A stretch of DNA of 64,000 nucleotides from Trissonchulus latispiculum (taxonomy: Eukaryota > Nematoda > Enoplea > Enoplida > Ironidae), in contig JASAND010008634.1 of assembly GCA_030248195.1 (NCBI GenBank), positions 35,960 to 99,959 of the forward strand, read 5' to 3'. The notes under the pieces were generated by a model, which searched no databases, was not told the DNA's origin, and saw only the letters and a list, made by a program, of their open reading frames with translations. Shown here in pieces: positions 57,090 to 64,000 of this stretch (the stretch's first letter is position 1; the number at the start of each line of letters is the position of its first letter). Made by a program: the position numbers and the translations under genes.

Positions 57090-57330
57090 AAACGGCTGAA
57101 AATGCTATTTTTGGCATAAAAATTGAAAAATTGTTTGGGGAGGGTTGGGGGGGTCTCCAGAGCCCCCCCCCAAAGTTGGGGCGAGGCCCCCCAACCCCAA
57201 ATCTTCGTTACACCTATTGCGGTGGGGGCCGGGCCGGGGGTACCCCATTTTATTTAAGGAGTCACCCAACAAATTTCTACAATTTACCCTCCTCCAAACT
57301 TTCCGGAGAAACTATGACACGGACTATGTA
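57090..57330. mobile_element. G-rich MITE debris
   Basis: GGGGGGGTCTCCAGAGCCCC and GGGGGCCGGGCCGGGGGTAC resemble interiors of other MITEs in the window. Ends not resolved. Confidence 0.4.
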
Positions 57331-57597
57331 GGGAGCCCGTTGATCCTGATTTTAGGCTACCCTTCCGCCATAACTTAAATTTTTACGAAATGTGTGTTTA
57401 ATAAGGCCTAAAACTGCAAACATCGCTTAAAATGGTTTAAAATAGCATTTATTTGAAAAAGTTGTATATATAGCTACTTTGTTATCTAGGTTTAAAGCTT
57501 ATTGGATATATTTGCCCTTATTAGCTATTGATACGGTCCCCATATTTTTGACTTGTAGATTTAACTGTTTTCATTCAAGTTCCTTCATTAAGGTGGT

Positions 57598-57880
57598 GGA
57601 CATTCCGTTGACGGAATGTCCGCCGATGGACTATCCGTTGACGGAATGTCCACGGACGCAAATACTTCTTTGACGTAACCGGGAGGTTTAGCAAGCTTAT
57701 AAGCACTATTATGAACAGAAAACTCTTTTCTATGTCCATCTGTACAAGTTGCTTCAGCCCCCATTTGCTGTCCTTTGCAGGTTTTTAACTTCCGCACAGC
57801 TAATGAGTAAGTCTACTGTGACATTCCGTTAACGGGTGGAGGACATTCCGTTAACGCGTTGGGGATATTCCGTTAATGGT
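57598..57880. repeat. ACATTCCGTT palindrome cluster 2
   Basis: GGACATTCCGTT/GACGGAATGTCC (57598-57621) is an 11-of-12-bp palindrome, repeated with one change at 57628-57652. CCGTTAACGG at 57825 and CATTCCGTTAACGC at 57843 are further copies, and ATTCCGTTAATGG lies at 57868. Confidence 0.8.
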
Positions 57881-58094
57881 GAATATATATATATATACGT
57901 ATGTCGTTTATCTGATAAAGTTTCTGATCTGATCAAAATTTTGGAATTTTGAAAGTGAGTTGTTGGCATAAAATTTTTGGTCAAAATTTTCAAAATTTTT
58001 CCGGTGTCGCCAGATTGTTTTGGTCAAAAATAGTCCGTTTTGGTACAAGAACTTGACTTATGAGCACTTTCGAGTTTAGTTGTAGCAGTGTATG

Positions 58095-58097
<3 letters not shown>

Positions 58098-58161
<64 letters not shown>
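58098..58161. repeat. (AT)n microsatellite
   Basis: About 64 bases of uninterrupted TA dinucleotides. Ordinary slippage repeat. Confidence 0.97.
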
Positions 58162-58167
<6 letters not shown>

Positions 58168-58199
58168 CGTAGAAAACACGATATTTTTATGAAGGCATT

Positions 58200-59030
58200 T
58201 TTAACATTTTCGGCCCATTTTATTTTCCCTCCCCACCTCCACCCCCACCTCTTTTTTGACCCAGAGAAACCGAGATCCCCCCACTTTTCGGTTCCCCCTC
58301 CACTTGTCGGTATAGCCATGGGGGAAAACCCCACATTTTCGGATTTTGGCTGGAACTTTTTTATTATATGGGCTAGATGAGAACTTTATATATATACCAT
58401 ATATATATACCATATATATATTATATATATATATCTTTTAAGCCCATTTGCACTTCTCTAGGTTGTACCGTAGGCCGGTATAATGCCAAAAGTAGCGGGG
58501 GGAAAACCCAATGGGGGAAAAATACACCCCTCACAGGCCTCAAAAATTGTCGTAGCGCTATTCTGACACTTACGGTGTCAAATTCAACTCTTCTTAGCTA
58601 GTGTAAATCAAAAAACCCGATCTAGGTACCTTTTTTGAGATTTCATGTGCCATTGAAAATGCAGTATCAAACGGACAGGTTTCATAAAGTTTAACACATA
58701 TATAAACATAGGGCAATTTCTGATAAATGCTAAAAACGATGTAATTTGTTAAACTTATTAGTCTATCGTGTAGAGAATGGTTTTTTACGTTCATTTGGCT
58801 GTTAAAAATCCACAATTGGACCTGCCCTGGGTCCTCCAGTGCCGAAATGGCACTTTCAGGGTTTTTGGCCCCTAGCTAGCCAGGGAAGCAAAATCAATCA
58901 TCAAAATCAGGGTACCAAAAGGGGCACCCACTTTTTTGGGGGGGGCGATTTTTGGGGGGGGAACGATTTTTGGGGGGGGGAAGGGTGTTTATGGGGGGGG
59001 CCCCCCACCCCCCCCAATAGAATAAGCCCA
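58200..59030. other. MITE debris, no gene
   Basis: Strings CCCCCCACTTTTCGG (58277) and GGGGCACCCACTTTTTTGGG (58920) plus a terminus AATAGAATAAGCCC (59016) match elements near 24760, 6950 and 22990. Bases 58560-58830 are AT-rich without features. Confidence 0.5.
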
Positions 59031-59380
59031 GCCCCTATAATATGGGTGTAAAAGGCTCAGTGCGGCCCTTGGAGACCCGATCGAGCTCCGTGCCAGCTAA
59101 ATACTCAACGAAACTGGACAATTTTGGTATCGTTGGAATCTAGACGACGAGTACTACAAGTCGCAAAAAAGTTTTGGTCAAAATTTCCAACTTTGAAAAT
59201 TTTCGCTTCCGGGCAAGTTAGGTCTGTTTGTTTTTTTCCGTGTAAGTCACGCTTGGAAAAATACAATTTTCTGTCGGAGTGTTAGCACGATCTGGGCATT
59301 TTCAGCAGGTGAAGTTTGGTTTTTCTGAACGTATATACCCCGAAAGAGAACCTTTTTGATATTTTTTCGCTGCCCGGCCC

Positions 59381-59547
59381 CATGGGCGTATCCAGGGGGA
59401 GGGTTTTGGGGGTTGAAACCCCCTCCTTTTGAGTTAACTTTTATGAAAACTCCATTACAAAAAGTTCTAATTTTTGTCAAAACCCCCTCCTTTTCAGAAA
59501 ATTTTAGTTAAAACCCCCTCCTTTTCAAAATCTTGGATACGCCCCTG
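59381..59547. mobile_element. hAT-type MITE, 167 bp
   Basis: CATGGGCGTATCCAGG on the left and CTTGGATACGCCCCTG on the right, flanked by exact 8-bp CCCGGCCC (59373-59380, 59548-59555). It splits the leader of copy E; the uninterrupted leader is seen at 12280. Confidence 0.9.
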
Positions 59548-60071
59548 CCCGGCCCGGCCAGCCACCTGTACGGCCGGCCAAAAGTGGACTTGGCGCTAAA
59601 ATGGCCAAAAATGGCAAATTTTTTGTCAAAGCTACAGGACTCAGGGAAGACGCTAGAGAGACGTGGTTTGTTGCATAAGGATCTACGGAAGGGTTTATAT
59701 GTCCTAACGAGGGCGATTTTTGATATCTGGCCAGGATCGTTCTGGCTGCCGACCCAAAGTTGGTCAACTCAAGTCCCAACTCTACAGGATTTCTCAGTCC
59801 CAACTCTACAAACTTGGCGAAAATCATGTCTGTAGTAAGGGGGAACTGTAGCTATGTTAGTTGGTGCACTCTCTAGCTTCCACCGTGCTGTATGTGCTGC
59901 CCCAAACACAGCACCATCGATAACAAGTTATTCATTCGTCACTGGTATTTGAAATTCGGCATACACATAGTTTAGGACATGACAAACTATTATAGATACG
60001 TTTCGTATACTTATTACGATGTTACTATGTGGTTGCGCTGCAGTGCAGTGTTGCAGAGGTACAGCACGGCC

Positions 60072-61467
60072 TATCATAGGAGTCGCGGCAGCGACCCCTA
60101 TAATATGTGTGAAAAGTGGCTGGAGACAGTGCAAAATAAGCTGCGCAGATTTCATGCGCAAATTGTAGAGCACATCGAGTTTAGTATGTCTGTGAAGTTT
60201 CAGCCCCGTATCACTTACCGTTAAAAAGTTACGCCCCGGACCGGTTATGGCGGCGATGTTTTTTTTCCGGTTTCTCCTATTTGATGGTTGTATTGTACAT
60301 AATGTTCGCCGCTTTCACGTGATCTGCAGCGGTGGGCCCACCTAAAGGGCTATTGGGTCTAGTAGTACCCTCTACGGAATTTAAGAATCGCAACTTTTTT
60401 TCCGCCGCAGCTGCGCCACAGCGCCGCAGTGGCGCCGCAAAGTCGGCTCATAGCGAAAAGTGACCATTTTTGTGGTCGTCGCTCAGGTCGAACGCTACGA
60501 GCTGGAGCTGATTTCTTTTGATATTCAGAAACTACATATATTGAACTAACTAACGGTCCAGGTTGCGTTTCTCTATCACTTCCTAGCGACCACAGTGGCC
60601 CGTCAAAGATGGCGAAAATTCGAAAAATGAGAAATCGAAATTTCTCGCTATCTATTCAACTTTGAAAGCTCAAATCTTCCATACAATGGTTTTCAGGCAT
60701 GGAGAATCGATTCCCGCAGTCAGTTTTACCGTCAGACCCACCCATCTTGCTGGGCGGGTTCCACTTTGCCGTCGGGAGGGTCAAGTCGGAAACCGCTTCC
60801 TGGAGGTCCATAGTAGGCTTTACCTGGCCTCTCAAAACTTTGTCTATAGGGGTTTTCTGGCGTGCCCAGCTCATTTCCGGTATCCGTTTTGCCGTCCAAC
60901 GTACCTATTTTGCTGGGCTGGTTCCAGTTTGGTGTTTGATGGGTCAGTGGGGTGGGGGGTCAAGTGGTCGAAAATAAATTTTTTTCAAAAGTGGTCAAAT
61001 TTTGTTTCAAAAGAAAGCCCTAAGTGAGCTGAGCAACTTTTGTCATAGAACTGCATACCCAAAGTGGCTGTAGAGTGCTGTGGTGGGGTGGGTGGGGACT
61101 TAGACGATTTTGGGTCAACAATAAAATTTTTCAAAAGTGGTCAAATTTGGTATCAGATGAAAGCCCTAAGTGAGCTGAGCAACTTTTGTCATAGAACTGC
61201 ATACCCAAAGTGGCTGTAGAGTGCTGTGGTGGGGTGGGGTGGGGACTTAGGCGATTTTGGGTCAAAAATTAAATATTTCAAAAGTGGTCAAATTTGGTAT
61301 CAGATGAAAACCCTAAGTGAGCTGAGCAACTTTTGACATGACACCATCCTCCGAAAGTTGCTGTGTTGGATTTATGCCTTTCTCAACAGTATATATACAA
61401 GCATACATGTATATAGGCCCAACACACATATTATCCCCTTTTGTGCGGAGCATTTCTGTTACTTGTA
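60072..61467 (+). mobile_element. Composite repeat, copy F, nested in copy E
   Basis: Cap hairpin TATCATAGGAGTCGC/GCGACCCCTATAATA (60072-60105, loop GGCA), a diverged leader, three units of a 146-147-bp minisatellite (60985-61350) and the end GCGGAGCATTTCTGTTACTTGT. It splits a minisatellite unit of copy E after CACGGCCTAT; the unit resumes with AACTACAG at about 61480. This gives both ends of one copy. Confidence 0.75.
60985..61350 (+). repeat. 146-147-bp minisatellite of copy F
   Basis: TCAAAAGTGGTCAAAT recurs at 60985, 61131 and 61278. The unit is a diverged relative of the 149-bp unit of copy A (shared strings AAAAGTGGTCAA, GATGAAAGCCCT-like, CAACTTTTGTCAT). Confidence 0.85.
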
Positions 61468-62980
61468 ACTATATATAACTACAGATAAGTTGTAATCGTC
61501 CGAAATTTTGTATAAAAGTGCGGGAGAGCATTGCAAATCGTGCCGTATGAGTTTCCTTCGCTGGTAGTAAAGCTTGCGTCTGGTTGCGCTGCAGTGGAGT
61601 GCTGCAGAAGTACAGCACGGCCTATAACTAACTACAGAAAACTTGCAATCGTCTGAAATTTTGGACATAAGTGCAGAATAGCATTGCAAATCGTGCCGTA
61701 TGGATTTCCCTCACTGGCAGTAAAGTTTGCATCTGGTTGCGCTGCAGTAGAGTGCTGCTGAAGTACAGCACGGCCCAGTAGCGTAGGTACAAAAAATTTT
61801 CAGGGGGGGGCGGTTTTGACCGAGGACTTTTGAGGGGGGGGGGGTAAAATTTTCTATTTTTGCGTGAAGATTGCACACTGTGTATTATATATACTGCAAG
61901 TTGTCCTATTAATTCAAAAGTCTTCTATGGTTCATGTTTCGACTTGTTACAACTGAAAGCGATACCCTAAGTCCCAAATGGGGGGTGTGGGGGAGTGAGC
62001 CCCCCAGAAGTTGAGAAAATTTTTTAAAATTCGCAATTAAACGCTATTGAAACATTTAATTCTTTATAAACGATTTATCAATTGACTAACAACATTTTGT
62101 ACTTTTATTTGCTATTTTCAACGTTTACTGTCTTGCCCGAAAACGGAAACCATTAGGATACTCCCATTACGTATTCTGATGATATCTACCAATTATGCCA
62201 AGGCTGATGATGTTGGGAATAACGCAGATAAAAGCAAAACTGCAAAGCAACTTATATACACAAACATTTGTTAGCATGCTTAATGAAAAATAATAATTTT
62301 GATAATGCAAATAGCCAAAATTCGCGCCATGGTGTAGAAAATGCATCAATGTTGAGCTAATTTGAAGCATTAATGTAGAATTTCTGTATGTTTCTAATTA
62401 AGTTAAACGCCCGCGCTCCGCGCGGGCGTAATATGTTTCTTTTGCCCAATTTTTCAGGGGGCAAAGCCATTATTTCGGGGAGGGCGGCCGCCCCCCCGCC
62501 CCCCGTATCTACGCTAGTGGCACGGCCTATAACTAACTACAGAAAACTTGCAATTGTTTTATATTTTGCACACTAGTGCGGCAAAACATTGCAAATCGTG
62601 CCGTATTCCTTCACCGACAGTAAAAGTTTGCATCTGGTTGGGCTGCAGTCGAGTGCTGCTAAAGTACAGCACGGCCTATAACTAGCTACAGGTAAGTTGC
62701 AATCGTCCGAAATTTTGCACACAAGTGCGGCAGAGCATTGCAAATCGTGCCGTATGAGTTTCCTTCACCGACAGTAAAGTTTGCATCTGGTTGGGCTGCA
62801 GTCGAGTGCTGCTGAAGCACAGCACGGCCTATAACTAGCTATAGGAAAGTTGCAATCGTCCGAAATTTTGTATGCAAGTACGGAAGAGCATTGCAAATCG
62901 TGTTTTATGAGTTTCCTTCACTGACAGTAAAGTTTGCATTTGGTTGCGCTGCAGTTGAGTGCTATATGCTATATATATAC
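61468..62980 (+). repeat. ~150-bp minisatellite units of copy E
   Basis: Units with GAAGTACAGCACGGCCTATA and AGTTTCCTTCACCGACAG lie at 61480-61775 and 62520-62975, interrupted by the hAT MITE. A few units near 59990-60071 precede copy F. Confidence 0.87.
61776..62519. mobile_element. hAT-type MITE, 744 bp
   Basis: CAGTAGCGTAGGTAC on the left and GTATCTACGCTAGTG on the right are flanked by exact 8-bp GCACGGCC (61768-61775, 62520-62527), which is part of the minisatellite unit it entered. It contains the G-rich module GGGGGTGTGGGGGAGTGAGC near 61981. Confidence 0.92.
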
Positions 62981-63185
62981 AGTAACTGAAACTATTGCAG
63001 CCATGGATACTGGATGTTGGATTTCTAATTCTGTCAAAATAAAGAAAAGGAAGAACTTGGAACTTTTCAAGCTTCTTTGTTCTGTACTTTCGGTTGACTA
63101 TTAATGATTGGCGGAATTTTTAAAGTTTCTTTCACACAGCTTTAACGTTTTTGCTATTTACTGAGAACCTTAAAAATGAAATAGG

Positions 63186-63900
63186 ACAAGAATGAAAATG
63201 CTCCGGTGGAGCATGAGAAATGCAATATGGGTGACATTCGGTTGTAAATGGACGAGGACTATGTTTTAAAACGTTAATATGGGAGGGGCAGGTTGTAAAT
63301 GCCATGAGGACTAGGTAAAAAGCGCACTAATATGGACCAGCTTCGCTGAACAACCCATATTCGCGGTCACTCATGCTCCACTCCACATGACGTACGAGTA
63401 AGATCTACATTCTTCAGCTTTCAAAGCAAGCGAGACGATTGTGAAATATTAAAGCTTACGTATTCCAAATAAACAATGCAGTTCTGGTAGAAAGGTGTTC
63501 AAGGTGTTTTTTCTGCCGCAGTATTTAAAGCGCATATTCTTGTATTAAGTTGATGCGAAAATGCAGTTGACATTATGGACGTGTATTATTAAAGTTGTAT
63601 AATAAGGAACACGACCACAATATATATACTTGCAGGCCATGCTGACAAAAAAGTCGTACAATTTTCCGAAGAATTGCCAATAGCAACAGCAAGCAGCAGT
63701 CGATAGAAACTCTGGACAGTTTTCGCGAATATGGGTTGTTCAGCGAAGCTACGGTCCATATTAGTGCGCTTTTTACCTAGTCCTCATGGCATTTACAACC
63801 TGCCCCTCCATATTGACGTTTAAACCTAGTCCTCTGTCCATTTACAACCGAATGTCACCCCATATTGCATTTTTCATGCTCCACCGGACATTTTTATTCT

Positions 63901-63903
<3 letters not shown>
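63186..63903. repeat. Foldback module of copy E
   Basis: Arms of about 180 bp: ACAAGAATGAAAATGCTCC to CCCATATTCGCGG (63186-63366) and CGCGAATATGGGTTGTTC to TTTTTATTCTTGT (63724-63903). The centre is AT-rich. Confidence 0.9.

Positions 63904-63957
<54 letters not shown>
63903..63957. repeat. (TA)n microsatellite at the right edge
   Basis: About 54 bases of TA repeat immediately follow the foldback end. Confidence 0.95.
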
Positions 63958-63960
<3 letters not shown>

Positions 63961-64000
63961 TTTTTGCTGAAAAATTGAGAGTCATAGTGACCTTTGAAAA

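Larger units (their letters stand above)
59031..63903 (+). mobile_element. Composite repeat, copy E, with nested insertions
   Basis: Only the right half of the cap hairpin remains (CCCCTATAATATGGGTGTAA, 59032), because a G-rich MITE end abuts it. Then come the leader (to about 59800), minisatellite units split by copy F (60072-61467) and a hAT MITE (61776-62519), a unique segment (62980-63180) and the foldback (63186-63903). The intact order once nested elements are removed equals copy B. Confidence 0.72.

Noticed and set aside
58060..58380. Tyr/Ile-rich ORFs on both strands
   Set aside because: Translation of the (AT)n microsatellite.
60656..61027. ORFs of 72-121 codons on both strands
   Set aside because: They span the leader and array of composite copy F and have no shared frame with other copies.

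Overview
ORGANISM. This is nuclear DNA of a metazoan, almost certainly a nematode. The clearest marker is a five-exon cuticle collagen gene (minus strand, 37399 to 33891) that begins with the nematode-specific cuticle-collagen N-terminal domain. Spliceosomal introns with T-rich ...TTTTAG/TTTTCAG acceptors, AT-rich composition and very heavy repeat content fit. The huge intron and dense nested repeats would suit a large-genome lineage such as the Dorylaimia/mermithids, but that is a guess. HOST GENES. (1) An RRP9/U3-55K WD40 gene on the plus strand, with ten resolved exons from 938 to 32585; its 5' exons lie outside the window or were not found. (2) The cuticle collagen. (3) A complete three-exon rhodopsin-class neuropeptide-type GPCR on the minus strand (42663 to 40393), with a decayed tRNA-Thr-like sequence in its second intron. 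Two weaker terminal-exon-like ORFs lie near 47 kb. REPEATS. Everything else is mostly mobile DNA. RRP9 intron 8321-31441 (23 kb) holds a degraded 13.4 kb Polinton/Maverick at 8986-22346. It has inverted termini built from ~100 bp subrepeats, a flanking direct repeat ACAATAG, a packaging-ATPase fragment, integrase C-terminus plus chromodomain, a conserved LPSN-type protein, a C2H2 finger, a NADAR-domain ORF and a RING-finger ORF. Two 5'-truncated non-LTR retrotransposons and several smaller elements are inserted into it. The Polinton itself sits inside a copy of an unusual repeat family, and another copy of that family sits inside the Polinton. THE UNUSUAL FAMILY. Six copies (starting at 2131, 8365, 11910, 26222, 59031 and 60072) share a modular plan: a 5' perfect or near-perfect 15-16 bp hairpin whose stem sequence differs between copies while pairing is kept; a leader; a minisatellite whose period is always about 146-155 bp although its sequence differs between copies; and a 3' end with ...GGAGCAT...CTTGT, often carried on a ~700-900 bp foldback. 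This resembles Helitron2/HINE-type non-autonomous elements but is not a clean match, and is the best candidate for an undescribed system. OTHER ELEMENTS. At least five hAT-type MITEs have exact 8-bp target duplications. Three TTAA-type (piggyBac-like) elements are present. A Ty3/Gypsy pol ORF of 1339 codons on the minus strand (55752-51733) is uninterrupted but cut off upstream. The 56-59 kb region is mostly G-rich MITE debris and short palindromes.
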